NCBI RefSeq assembly: GCF_033115175.1
Contig: NC_084827.1
Coordinates: 175,585,401 to 175,649,400 of the forward strand
Length of the DNA stretch: 64,000 nt
Direction: 5' to 3'
Origin: Lepus europaeus
Lineage: Eukaryota; Chordata; Mammalia; Lagomorpha; Leporidae
The notes under the pieces were generated by a model that worked only from the letters and a program-made list of their open reading frames with translations, was not told the DNA's origin and did no database searches. Positions 1 through 11,130 of this stretch are shown piece after piece; position 1 is the first letter of the stretch, and every line of letters starts with the position of its first letter. The translations under genes and the position numbers were made by a program.

Positions 1-1867
1 CTGCAATTTCATTTAAAGCTCCTGGCGACTGGCAGGTGAACCTTTGTGCACCTGTCCCTACTCGCCTTAACAAGCCAGGCCCCTGTCTCATCAGCTTCTC
101 CATCAACGCCAGCAGTCCTCACTCACTCCCAGAGCTCCCAGACGCTGCTGCTGGGCACAGCCAGGTTGCCAGCTCTTTGGTGGGCAGCACGAGTGAGCCA
201 GGATCGTGCCCAGGCCTGAGGGGGACCTCTCCAGGTTGAGGGCAGGCAGGGGACACGGGCACAGCTGCCAGGTCTCAGAGAGCCCTGGCCATGGCGCAGC
301 CCAACTGACTGTGGAGTCAGGCCCGGGCCAGCACTCAGGGCTGGGATCCTGAGCACGCCAGGCGCCCCCAGGGGTGTCGGCAACACCGTGCCTGTGGTGC
401 CCCCTCCCCTGCTGCCCTGAGCTTCTCGCTGGTACCCCCTTGCCTTGACACCCTCAGCCCCTACTCGGGGCTTAGCTGTGAGCTGCAGGGTGGCCACGCC
501 TGCGTTGTGGTAGGGGCGTCCTCACATTCAAACCGCTTTCCTGATTTGCTAATTTTGCAGGACAGTCTTCTAGTGCGTGGCCTTGGAAGTCCGGGGAAGC
601 AGACCTGCAAACACCTCCACCTCGGGTGAGTGACTGAGCCACACCCACCGGCAGGGTGGGGCCAGGGTGCTCAGATTGCTGGGGAAGGGAGGGAGGCACC
701 GGTCTGGGAGCAGAGCTCAGGCCCTGAGGGCAGTGAGGACCCTGGGGACCGTTCTGCTCTCAGATCTCCTGAGGGAGCCTGCACCCATCAGAGAGACTGG
801 GCCTTTGAGAACATTCCAGACCTGCCCTGGGGGGCGGGGCTGGGGGCGGGAGTCTGGCTGGCACCTGCTTTCCCTGCTAATACAGCATGATGCCCTCCAT
901 GTGTTGTATGGCGTGCAGGCAGGTGCAGGTGGAGCTGGGACACAGAGGCATGTGGGGACCCCTGCAGGCTTGGTTCTTCCCCCCAAGCACCAGCTTGTTG
1001 GGGTGCAGTGCAGAGAGGAGGCAGGAGCTGAGGGCCCTCAGTGAGCCCCTGAAAACACAGGAGCAAGCTGCTGGCTGGCAATGCCCCTCTGGCCCCCTGG
1101 GCCCCTCATGCTGTCCACGCTGGGGCGAGGCTGGGTCAGGGCTGTGCACACCCCTGGGAATCACTAGCTCTGTGGGATTCACCTGCAGATGTGGGGACGA
1201 ACCCACAAGGCCAGCGTCCACGCCCCCCTGATGCCTGGGCCACAGGGAAGGGATGCAGAGCCTGGGGACCTTACTGGACGCAGCCCAAGACCCGGACACG
1301 CCCACTGGGAGTACTCGCACGGTGAGAACTTCCGCCAGAGGTCAGCAGACCTGGGTGAGGGGGCCACCCCCACGGACACCACAGCTGCATCTCCCTGACA
1401 CCCGTGGGCTGCCACGGAGCCACAGTGACCTGCACGTGGAAGCACCGTCGCACTGGTCCATCTCTCAGTTTAAATATCACCGTACTTGAAATGTGAGGAC
1501 TGTCAAGTACATCCTGGAGTCCAAGTGGAAGGCAGTGCCACGCCCTGCCCCCTCCCCAGCTCTAGTTTCTCTGAGGCTTTCCACGAGGCCTCAGGAGGTC
1601 AGCTCCGCAGACCCTGGAGAGCACCCGGCACACAGCAGGTCCTTGGTCCCCACTCGGAGAATCCATCAGGTGTCGCATGGTCAGTGCTGCCCTTGGGAAT
1701 CCTGCCTTACCCTGACCCATCACCACCACAAGACAGACAAAAGCAAATCTACTCACTGGCATTGGCCGTGCTGGGAACATCATGGCACCTCCCCACCTGG
1801 ACTCTGTAACTGCCGTTGGAGCCACTCCCTGCTGGACGCTGACCACCCACTATGTTTGGGGCAAAGT
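1..1867. other. Intergenic, GC-rich, no gene seen
   Basis: Unique-looking GC-rich sequence. The open frames are short, overlap on both strands and have no recognisable domains. By synteny with human this should be the CAB39-ITM2C intergenic interval. Confidence 0.5.
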
Positions 1868-1945
1868 GTGCCTGGGTGTCAGCTCATTGAATCCTCACAG
1901 AAGCCCCATGAGGTCAGAGCTGACCAGTCAATACAGCAAGGTAGT
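1868..1945 (-). repeat. MIR-like SINE fragment
   Basis: The run tcattgaatcctcacagaag followed by ccccatgaggtcag resembles the antisense of the MIR core/3' part (consensus tttaatcctcacaacaaccc, tatgaggtaggta). It is old and diverged. Confidence 0.45.
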
Positions 1946-2065
1946 GATGGGTTGTCTTTCTCACCACCTGTCGGAGGAAAGTTCCAGGCTTGACCTCTGC
2001 CCCCAGCCAAGAGACTTTCCTCCTGTAGTGACAAGAAAAAAATGAACAGAATAAAAACAGTATGT

Positions 2066-2443
2066 TTGCTGTGGTATAGCGGGTAAAGCCACCGCCTGTA
2101 GTGCCAGCATCCCATATGGGCGCTGGTACAAGTCCCAGCTGCTCCACTCCCAATCAGCTCTCTGGTATGGCCTGGGAAAGCAGTGGAAGATGGCCCAAGT
2201 CCTTGGGCCCCTGCACCCATGTGGGAGGCCCAGAAGAAGCTCCTGGCTCCTGGCTTCGGATCAGCGCAGCTCCAGCAGTTGTGGCCATCTGGGGAGTGAA
2301 GCGGCAGATGGAAGACCTCTCTCTCTCTCTCTCTCTCGCTCTCGCTCTCGCTCTTGCTCTTGCTCTCACTCTCTTGCTCTCTTTCTCTCTCTCTCTCTGC
2401 TCTGCCTCTCTGTAACTCTGTCTTAAAAAAAAAAAAAAAAAAA
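2066..2443 (+). mobile_element. CSINE (rabbit C repeat)
   Basis: tRNA-like head (gctgtggtatagcgggtaaa, gcatcccatatgggcgctgg), the diagnostic body (gatggcccaagtccttgggc), an expanded CT microsatellite at about 2322-2400, and a long A tail. The first bases of the head are replaced, so it is slightly 5' truncated. Confidence 0.9.
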
Positions 2444-3030
2444 GAAAGGGCAGCTCCTATATCGAGGTGAGGACTGACCTGCATGGGAACAGCCTCCCGA
2501 GGCTGCTGAGACTTGGCCAGGACAGTGGGAGTGAACCGTACCTCGCAGACAGCAGCTCCGTGGGGCAGATTGGAATCTGGGGAAGCCAGGCACAAGGACA
2601 GAAACGTCCTCCTCTGAGTTTGCTGAGAAAGCAGCGACAGGACAGCAGGTGGTCAGTGAGGGAAATCGCAGTCTCAGATGTTCAGGTGGTGGCTGGAGCC
2701 CAGGCCTCATCCGGAGTTGGAGCCAGAGGTGAACCAAACACAGAGGAAACTGGAGGCCATCGGCTTCCGATCCCAATGACAAGATGGAAAGGCAATGGCT
2801 CACGAGATGGGGGCTGGGCTCTCATGAAAGCTACAGCCCAAAGCTCATCTTGTTCTGGGAGAAATCTGAAGGGACCCCTGCACCAGAGGGGAGGGCGTTC
2901 GGTCGTCCATGTGATGGGCTCCATGGAGACACGCCCAGGAAACCCAGTGAGTTCCAAGTTGAATGCAAAGGGATCCGTACGTTGAATGAAAAGGGGTCCA
3001 TACACTGAATGCATAAAGAGGAAATCCTGA
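2444..3030. other. Intergenic, nothing recognised
   Basis: No gene, RNA or familiar repeat was recognised between the SINE and the L1 fragment. Confidence 0.4.
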
Positions 3031-4057
3031 GGGCAGCAAGATTAGTCAGGGGAATAGAATACAGTTAACAGATTATTTCTCTCCTAGGATGGAAGTCAGA
3101 ATGATTGACATATTCAGAAAAGGAGAAAATTGTCCATCGAGAGTTCTATACCCAGAACAACTGTCCTTCTGAACTGAAGGTGAAGTAGACGTATTACTTG
3201 CAGGCCTGCCTCAAAGAAACACTGTCACATCCCACATGACAACACGTCGCTCAGCACCGACCCCAGACAGTGCTGGCCCGGTAGGATGATGTCACCTAGC
3301 GACAGCACAGCCATCTTGGGTTGTATGAAGTGTGATGTTTGCACATGACAGAATCACCTGAGGATGCCTGTCTCAGAAAGCGTCCCTGTCATAAAGCAGC
3401 GCATGACTGTACCAGAGAAAGGAGATGACATCAGGCATGAAGTCAGATCCACAGAAGAAGTCAAAGCACTAGAAAGAGGAAACGTGTCCGTTTATACAGC
3501 AGAAAACTATGCTTCCCGCCAATTTCTTCTCTTAACTTGGAAGATACATGCATTGTACAAAGCATTAAGTATAACACTGTGACGTTGTGTTTAGAATATG
3601 TAGATGACCAAACAGTACAAGATAGGGAGGAATGCCACTGAGCTATGCTAAAGGCAAGTTTCTACATTTTGGTAGAATTGAGTTAGTGTCAACCCACGGT
3701 AAATCGTGGTAAGATGCATACTGTAACGCCTAAAGCAACCACCAAGGAAAAAAGACTCAACGTGTTGCTTAGAAATTCACAAAAGAATTTCAATGACATC
3801 ATAAAAACATTTATTTAACATAAAAGAAAGCACTAATGAGAAACTAGGGGCGATATATAGAAAATACACAGAAAATGGTAAATAAAGATCCAAACATCAA
3901 TAAATGTCAATAGTCAAAACACCCAAATCAAAAGGCAGGTGCTATTTGTGTAGACAACCAAATCCAGCTATGTTCTGTCTGCAGGAGACAAACCGTAAAT
4001 CCAAATAAGTTAGAAATAAAAGAATGGAAAAATAAACCATGCAAGCAGTTAAATGTA
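3031..4057 (+). mobile_element. Ancient L1 (L1M-type) fragment
   Basis: The region just 5' of ORF2 and the start of ORF2 of old mammalian L1 can be followed: 'tatacccagaacaactgtcc', then 'caaagaaacactgtca', and near 3985 'caaatccagctatgttctgt' with 'ctgcaggagacaaacc', matching the 'atccaactatatgctgtctacaagagac' stretch at the ORF2 start. It is heavily mutated with no usable reading frame, and is interrupted by a DNA transposon at 3228-3420. Confidence 0.6.
3228..3420. mobile_element. Non-autonomous DNA transposon relic inside L1
   Basis: Both ends of a Tc1/mariner-like element with 'CAGTCATGCG...' termini seem present: 'cacatgacaacacgtcgctc' at the left and 'aaagcagcgcatgactgta' at the right, with a shortened middle containing 'tgatgtttgcacatgacag'. 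L1 sequence resumes on the far side. The family (MER6/Tigger-like?) is not certain. Confidence 0.5.
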
Positions 4058-4382
4058 AACCAGGGTGGGCATTTCACATGGTGGCTAAGGCCCTTCTTGG
4101 AACACCTATATCCCATATCAGAGTACCTGGGTTCAAGTCCCAGCTCCCTTTCCAATGCCAGCTTCCTCCTAATGTGCACCCTGGAAGGCAGCAGGTGATA
4201 GCTCAGGGAGCTGGGTTTCTGCCACCAATGTGGGTGACCTGGATTGCATTCAGGACTCCCGGCCGCAGCCTGGCACAGCCCAGGTCATTGCCGGCGTTTG
4301 GGGAGTGAACCATGAAATAGAAGCTTCTCCCCACCCCCGCAGTAACTCTGCCTTTCAAATAAACAAATAAACCTTTTTAAAA
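4058..4382 (+). mobile_element. CSINE, older subtype
   Basis: Diverged C-repeat head ('atatcccatatcagagtacc'), body with 'ggcagcaggtgatagctcag', and the end 'ctgcctttcaaataaac' with an A-rich tail. It interrupts the surrounding L1-derived sequence. Confidence 0.85.
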
Positions 4383-4751
4383 GAATTTACAAACCCATCA
4401 GTATTTAAAAAGTTAATTTTTTTCCTATGAACTACATATCATCCATTGTGAAATAAAGTAATAATTGATAATGCATTTTTCCTACCACAAAGTAGTGGTA
4501 AATTATTACTGTGATGTGGAAGTAAAGAAGCAGCTTTAGTTCCTACTACACTAAATGAGGCTGGAATAAAGAAATTTCCAGATGAATTATGGCCGAGAGG
4601 ATGTATCACCTGCAGACTCCGTGCACTGGAGATGCTACTGGAAGCTCACTCGCCTCTGGGAAACAGGATGTGGAATCGAGAGAGCCAGAAATACAAATAT
4701 GTGGGTACACATCAAAGACAATTTATTTCTGTCTTTAATTTTTTAAAAAGC

Positions 4752-4885
4752 AGTTGACCGGGGCCAGCACTGTGGTATAGTAGGTAAAGCTGCCACCTGC
4801 AGTGCCAGCATCCCACATAGACACCGGTTTGAGCCCCAGCTGCTCCCCTTCTATCCAGCTCTCTGCTATGGCCTGGGTCGCTAGG
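4752..4885 (+). mobile_element. CSINE 5' portion only
   Basis: It starts with ggggccagcactgtggtata and runs through the SINE head to 'ctctgctatggcctggg', where the match stops abruptly. The body and tail are missing. AT-rich sequence at 4383-4751 and 4886-5060 has no clear assignment; L1 is likely. Confidence 0.8.
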
Positions 4886-5061
4886 AAGCAACAGCTAAAA
4901 CGAACAAAACAAAAATGTGGGGCTGAAAACCCGACAGGGGAGATACAACATAGCATCACAGCTTCCCTGCTTAATCCCAAAACAGAAAAAGAGAAGCCAG
5001 GAACAAAGAACAGATAGGACAAACAGAAGACAAAGAGCAAGATCACGGACTCAGCTTTATA

Positions 5062-5362
5062 AACATGTACATGCACGTGGGCCTGCCTCAGCGTGCCGGT
5101 CAGCGTGCTCACGTCTTCCCGGAGTGCCTGGCTTTGAGCCCCGGCCCCTGCACCTGACTCCACTTCCTGCCAGTGCACACCCTGGCAGGCAGCAGGTGGT
5201 GGCTCAAGTAGTTGGATTCCTGCCACCCACATGGGAGACCTGAATTATGTCCCCAGCCACTGGCTCCAGCCGGCCAGCCCAGCCAGTGTGGGCACTTGGG
5301 AGCTCTTTGTGTGTCTCTCTCCTTCATTGTATATATATATAGTGATAGTCCATCTAAAAGGC
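5062..5362 (+). mobile_element. CSINE, older subtype
   Basis: Diverged C repeat: 'tgcctggctttgagccccgg', 'ggcagcaggtggtggctcaa', 'acccacatgggagacctgaa'. It ends in a TA-rich run and 'ccatctaaaaggcaaaaa'. Confidence 0.75.
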
Positions 5363-5470
5363 AAAAATTGCCACACTAGACAAGAAAGCAATATCCAGCT
5401 ATATTCTGCGTACAATAGATGCACTTTAAAGACACAGATAAGCTAGACGTAGACGGATTCAATAACAACG
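5363..5470 (+). mobile_element. L1 ORF2 start fragment
   Basis: 'atatccagctatattctgcg' then 'tgcactttaaagacacagat' again matches the beginning of old L1 ORF2. It parallels the piece near 3985 and is probably a second fragment or duplicate of the same element. Confidence 0.5.
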
Positions 5471-7262
5471 TGCTACCAGTAATTATCAGAAGGCTGCTAG
5501 GACGTTACGACAACAGTAGGGTAGACGTTGAGGCAAGTGCATTACCAGGTCTATTTCTCAATGATAAGTGAACCTAAAACGGGTCCAAAACACATGAAAT
5601 AGAAATTGACGGAGGAGAGGGCACTCGGCCCAGCCACGTGGGCACCGCACCCCTGCGAGGGCTCTGCTCCACAAACAGTTGGCCCCTGCAAGAGCTGATT
5701 CCACGCCCTTGCTCTCACTGGCCTGCACGTTCTTGAAATGCAAAGGCTGAAAATCCCCTTTACTACCTCCTTAGGGTTTAAAGGTAAGGTTAGCGAAGTA
5801 AAGCAAAGCCTTTGGAGGGTCCCCAGAAGTCCTGCTGCACCCCTCCCTATGCACAGTCAAGGTCAGCCAGACCCAGACCAAAGAGGAACTGAGCCTTGGG
5901 AATTGTATGTGGGCAGGATGAGCCCTCCAGGGTCCCAGGAGGAACAGTTTACCATGAGAAGTAAGCCCTGAGCCAGGTCTCCTGAGGGGAGCCCTGGCCC
6001 CTTCCGGGGGCGCACGCCCTGGATGCCGGGACAGGAGAGGCTGCGGGGGGCGAGCTCCTGTGCTCTTGGTGGGCTCCCCCGGGAAAGCTTTGGCCACAGG
6101 GACTCCACGTAGGGTCTGCCGATGGCCCCGAGGCTCTGTCACACTGGTCTTGGAGCCAAGGTGCCAGGTGGTGGCGGTGGTGCAGGGAGCCTGGAGCAGG
6201 CCCAGCTCCTCAAGTTCCCTTAGGCAAAAGCAGCAGTCACGGCTACAGTGAGAGTTTTGTCAATTGCCTACTTCATGCAAAAATGGTTGCCGGAATGTCG
6301 GCTCTTCTGGGGGAAACACGTCCAGTTTTTTGGAAACAGCCTCATGCAAAACGACTGTCTGGAATCCACTTTAGTGAAGATCAGACCAGAGAATACATTA
6401 TTGGAAACACAAAAACTGGAGCATTCATAAAGAGCTGGAAATTGCTACCTTTTTACCTGCGCTTAAAATAGAGGCTTTTAGAAAAGACAGAAGGGAGAAA
6501 CAACGCGGCGGCTGGCGTGACCAGAGCCATTGGGTCAGATGATGCCTGGAACTCTATCCAAGGTCAGGTGCCCGCTGCCGCAATAGCCTTTAGAATACAT
6601 CAGAAGGGACCAGAGCACCTGCAGACAGCCCCGAGGGTCGCTCTGGGTCAGGGTGGTCTCCAAGGAGCCAGGGTGCCGCCTGCACGGGAGACCTGAGAAG
6701 GGGCTGTGTTTGCCAGATGCAGAGCTGGGGGACTCTGGAGCCAGCCAGGAGTAGCCCGGGGGCGGCAGTCCTGGGGGAAGACCCGAGGGTGGGGGCAGCT
6801 TGGGGAGCTCTAGGCACTGCACCGGGAAATGGTGGCCTCCTGGGAGATGAGTCAAAGGCAGTATAGGCAACCCTGCTACAACTCAAGGGAGTTTCGGTGT
6901 GTCCCTGCGTGTGAAGTCCACGAGCTGAGAGAGCGACACAGAGGTCGGGACAACCCAGGCAAGGGGCGGGGGCAGGGGACCCCCAGGTCCTCGCTGAGCT
7001 CCAGCAAGAAGAAAGGCACCGATGCGGAGGCACCCCGTGGCCCTAGGAGAGACCGCCTCTCCCGCACCTTGGCCAGGCTCCCGAGGGAACGTGCGGGGAT
7101 CTGCGCGTCCCCCACTGTCAGAGGGCTCTGTTGGCTGAGGAAGCCTTCCTGGGACACAGCAGATGGAAGTCACAGAGGAATGCTGGAAGAGCAGCACCCT
7201 TGCAGCCTGCAGGTCTGCAGAGGCTGGGGGAGCCCCAGGGAGCGGCTGGTGCCGAGGGCGGC
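5471..7262. other. Intergenic, nothing recognised
   Basis: A short AT-rich start, then GC-rich unique sequence. No exon-like frame or recognised repeat was found. Open frames running from here into the TG array are compositional. Confidence 0.4.
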
Positions 7263-8075
7263 CGTGGTGTTCGCTGTGTGCTGTGTGTCTGTGCATGTGT
7301 GCCTGTGTGTGTGCTGTGTGCTGTGTGTCTGTGCATGTGTGCTGTGTGTGTGCGTGTGTGTGCTGTGCATGTGTGTGCTGTGTGTGTGCATGTGTGTGCT
7401 GTGTGTCTGTGCCTGTGTGTGCTGTGTGTTGTGTGTCTGTGCATGTGTGCCTGTGTGTGCGTGTGTGTGCTGTGTGTCTGTGCGTGTGTGTGTGCGTGTG
7501 TGCTGTGTGTCTGTGCATGTGTGCTGTGTGTGTGCGTGTGTGCTGTGTGTGTGCTGTGTGTTGTGTGTCTGTGCATGTGTGCCTGTGTGTCTGTGCATGT
7601 GTGTGCTGTGTGTTGTGTGTCTGTGCATGTGTGTCTGTGTGTGTGCGTGTGTGCGCTGTGTGTCTGTGCATGTGTGCTGTGTGTGTGCTGTGTGTCTGTG
7701 CCTGTGTGTGTGCGTGTGTGTGCTGTGTGTCTGTGCATGTGTGTGCTGTGTGTCTGTGCATGTGTGCCTGTGTGCCTGTGTGTGTGCTGTGTGTCTGTGC
7801 ATGTGTGCCTGTGTGTGTGCTGTGTGTCTGTGTGTGCATGTGTGCCTGTGTGTTCGTGTGTGTGCTGTGTGTCTGTGCATGTGTGCCTGTGTGTGTGCTG
7901 TGTGTCTGTGTGTGTGCTGTGTGTCTGTGCATGTGTGCCTGTGTCTGTGCATGTGTGCCTGTGTGTGCGTGTGTGTGCTGTGTGTCTGTGCATGTGTGTG
8001 TGCTGTGTGTGTGTGCTGTGTGTCTGTGCATGTGTGTCTTGTGTGTGTGTGCGTGTGTGTGCTGTGTGAGGGCTT
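7263..8075 (+). repeat. TG-rich minisatellite-like tandem array
   Basis: About 0.8 kb built from variants of a roughly 30-bp unit, such as 'gctgtgtgtctgtgcatgtg' plus 'tgcctgtgtgtg'. I count about fifteen 'tctgtgcatgtgtg' cores. Phase and spacing vary, so it is a higher-order, imperfect expansion of (TG)n. Frames on both strands stay open because the repeat lacks stop codons; the Cys/Val-rich and Thr/His-rich frames are not genes. Alternating purine-pyrimidine sequence favours Z-DNA. Confidence 0.95.
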
Positions 8076-8512
8076 GTATGGGGTGGTGTTGTGCCTGAGC
8101 CAGCACTGACAGAGGCGCCGCACACCGACAAACTCTGGAGCCCTTTATGGCCAGCGGTGGAGAGCGGGCTTACGCCCTGCAGAACTCCCAGCCCCAAGCG
8201 CAAAGCAACAGGGCTTATAGAGGCGAAACCGTGAGGAGGGGAGGGGAACACGTGGCTGCCAGGGTCAAGCTGACCCAAAGCTTGTGGGAAACTAACGTCA
8301 ATTACAATCTTGACATTAGTCCAAGTGCAGCCTGTTTTAAGCCTGAGCGATCGCGCTGGGGGGTTTTTATGTCCTGCCCAGCAGGATGTAGCCTACTGTT
8401 ATTGTAGTTTTATGGTGGGGTGGGGGTGCTCTCCAACGGAATCCCTGCTGTCAGGGTGTCACTTCAGTGAGTGTGGTGCATGGAGGGGAGTGATGTGGTG
8501 TGTGCACGCGCA

Positions 8513-8543
<31 letters not shown>

Positions 8544-9236
8544 ATCTGCAGAGAATCTTCTAGAACCCCAAGGTGATGTGGAGGAAGGAAGGCGTCAGGC
8601 TGTGACATGGGGCATCAGGGGCTGGTGCCCAGGGCAGCCCCCTGAGGGCCCCTCAGGGTGAGGACGTGGTGGCGACAGGCTCTGGCAAGCTAGCCGCTGC
8701 AACCCCTCGGCTTCTCCACCAGAGCCGCGGCAGCCAGCCAGTGCCCCCAGCCCGCCACTGCAGATGCTCGGATCTGCCTTTGTTTCTACCCCAGGGTCAA
8801 GGGTCACTTCCCAAGCTGTGCTCCTGTCACAGGCCAAGCTTCACCAGGGGCCAGAGAAGAGAACTCCCTATCTTCTCCCACTGCTGAAAAGCGACAAGGG
8901 GACCTCCCCAGGAATTCCCCCAAGCACATCCTGCCGCTGCCCCAGGCGCCTCCCAGCTGGTCCTGTGCCTTCTAGCAAGGCCCGGAAAGCGGAGCACTTT
9001 CTAACTCTCCAGAACTTTCTTCCGGTGCTTTTGCTACTAACTATCCAGGCTCCAATGCAAGCATGATAGGATTCTAATTCTTAGATTGTTTTATAATGGT
9101 GATTACTTTAAATGTGAATTTCTATGATTGTTTCCATTTCATTCTATTTGCAGGTAGCAATTTTTTTATTGCTGTTAACAGGTCCACTAAAATATTCAAA
9201 CACACAAGAATATTCTTTGTGTTTCATCAAAAATAA
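8076..9236. other. Intergenic with a (TG)n(AG)n microsatellite
   Basis: Mostly unique GC-rich sequence, with a TG run followed by an AG run at about 8513-8541. It becomes AT-rich after 9040. No gene was seen. Confidence 0.45.
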
Positions 9237-9556
9237 TTTTGGGGTAGGTGTTGCGGTGCCGTGAGTGAGGCTGCCCCGTGGGATGCCTGCACCCTGTATC
9301 GGAGTGCCGCTCGAGCCCGCGCTACTTCCAGAGCAGCTTCTTGCTAATGCATCTGCGAGGCACAGGTGACGTCTCAAGTACTTGGGCCCCTGCCACCTAC
9401 ATGGGACACCCGGATGGAGTTCCTGGCTCCTGGCTTCGGTCTGGCCCAGCCCAGGCTGCTGCAGGCCTTTGGGTGGTGAACAGTCTGTCCACGCGGGTAT
9501 GTGACCCCCTCTCTGTGGCCCTGGCTCTCAAGTCAATAAATATCTGTAAATAAACA
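9237..9556 (+). mobile_element. CSINE, old and diverged
   Basis: Recognisable C-repeat order: 'gtcctggcttc'-like body ('tcctggctcctggcttcggt'), 'ggcctttgggtggtgaacag', and the end 'tcaagtcaataaatatctgt'. The head is poorly conserved. Confidence 0.75.
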
Positions 9557-9711
9557 ATGAAAAATTAAAAAGCAAGATTTGTAAAAGGAGGATTCATGAC
9601 AGAGAATAAAAATGGCATAGTTTAAAGAATACTTTTGAATTTTCTATCTTGTTGCTGTTATACAATAATACAAAGGAATCTGATAAAATGTTTTTAAAAG
9701 AAACACTTGTT

Positions 9712-9982
9712 TTATTCATTTTAAAACATCTATTTGTAAGTTAGAGAGACAGAGGCAGACAGAGATCTTTCACCCACGGGTTCACGCCTCCAAATTCCCA
9801 CCTGGGGCTAAGGCCAGGTAGAAGCTGGGAGCCAGGAACTCGATCTGGGTCTCCCAGGTGGGTGGCAGACTTGAGCCATCCCTGCTGCCCCCGGGGTGCA
9901 CTTGGGCGGGAAGCCGGAAGCCAGAGCAGCCCAGGATGTGAGTGCAAGTGCTGTCTTGATTGTTGCACCTACTCCCCGTAGA
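9712..9982 (-). mobile_element. CSINE
   Basis: Antisense C repeat: the tail side 'ttattcattttaaaac', 'gttagagagacagaggcaga', then 'ctgggtctcccaggtgggtg'. The 5' (head) end is decayed. Confidence 0.8.
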
Positions 9983-10409
9983 ACTTTGATTCTTAGGATC
10001 GTGTTTAATGAATGACCATTTTATAAACGTGGACCTTATTAGTAAGTTGTGTCCATTAGTAAGCTGTTTCTAGATAATGCAAACACAGGATTTTCATCAC
10101 GGTTAGCACAGCTCCTCTATGAATCCAAGATCATAGTGATCGTTTGTCTCTCCGTTAAAGCGATTTGTGATATTCTCTTGTTTAGTTCCAATACTCTAGT
10201 TAAGTGATTATACAGTTGTTCATGAAGCTTGATAGATTTGCAATTCTTAGACTAATGGTCTATAAGTGTAGCTTATTCAAAAGTGAATTAAATCAGTAAA
10301 GTGTTTCCTTTTTTCTTGTTTTCAGAGAGTGCAGGATAGTCGCTCTGTTGATGCCTTCTAACCAATCCCTATAAGATGAACTGTGGTAAGAGCTTTAAAT
10401 GAGAAATCT
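9983..10409. other. AT-rich unique sequence, no gene
   Basis: About 400 bp of low-GC, non-repetitive-looking sequence between SINEs. No frame or RNA was recognised. It could be a conserved noncoding element or an unrecognised old repeat. Confidence 0.35.
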
Positions 10410-10426
10410 CACAGTTAGCAACATTT

Positions 10427-10750
10427 TTTTTTGGACAGGCAGAGTCAGGCAGTGAGAGAGAGAGAGACAGAGAGAAAGGTCTTCCTTTCCGTTGGTTCAC
10501 CCCCCAAATGGCTGCTATGGTCGGCGTGCTGCGCCGATCCAAAGCCAGGAGCCAGGTGCTTCCTCCTGGTCTCCCATGCAGGTGCAGGGTCCAAGCACTT
10601 GGGCCATCCTCCACTGCACTCCCGGGCCACAGCAGAGAGCTGGACTGGAAGAGGAGCAACCAGGACAGAATCTGGCGCCCCAACCGGGACTAGAACCCGG
10701 GGTGCTGGCGCTGCAGGCGGAAGACTAGCTAAGTGAGCCGCGGCACCCGC
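10427..10750 (-). mobile_element. Young CSINE with 17-bp target duplication
   Basis: Full-length antisense C repeat (tail at 10427, tRNA-like head near 10735). It is flanked by perfect direct repeats cacagttagcaacattt at 10410-10426 and 10751-10767, so it was inserted by L1-type target-primed reverse transcription. Confidence 0.95.
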
Positions 10751-10807
10751 CACAGTTAGCAACATTTGAAGCTCAGGGTTAACTTTGATATTTCAATGGT
10801 TGAACTT

Positions 10808-11130
10808 GGGGCCAGTGTTTTAGCAGGTAAAGCCACTGCCTGTGGTGCCAGCATCCCATATGGGCACCAGTTTGAGTCCTGACTGCTCCGCTTCTGATCC
10901 AGCTCTCTGCCAATGTACCTGGGAAAGCAGCAGAAGGAGGCCCAAGTGCTCAGTTCCCTGCACCCAATGGGAGACCTGGAAGAAGTTCCTGGCTCCTGGC
11001 TTCAGCCTGGCACAGCCTAGGCTGTTGTGGCCATTTGGGGGATGAACCAGTGGATGAACGCTCTCTCTCTCTTTGTCTCCCCCCCCACCTTTGTAACTCT
11101 GCCTTTCAAATAAATCTTTAAAGAAAAACA
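10808..11130 (+). mobile_element. CSINE
   Basis: Complete + strand C repeat from 'ggggccagtgttttagcagg' to 'ctttcaaataaatctttaaa'. Confidence 0.9.

Noticed and set aside
1879-2595. 238-codon - frame with Glu/Arg/Ser repeats
   Set aside because: It reads the antisense of a CSINE CT-rich stretch; no gene.
7263-8075. CRISPR-like array
   Set aside because: The repeats have no unique spacers and the genome is mammalian; this is a simple tandem repeat.
6829-8109. 426-codon open frame (Cys/Val-rich) and long Thr/His-rich antisense frames
   Set aside because: They are translations of the TG-rich tandem array, which contains no stop codons on either strand; no domain or exon context.
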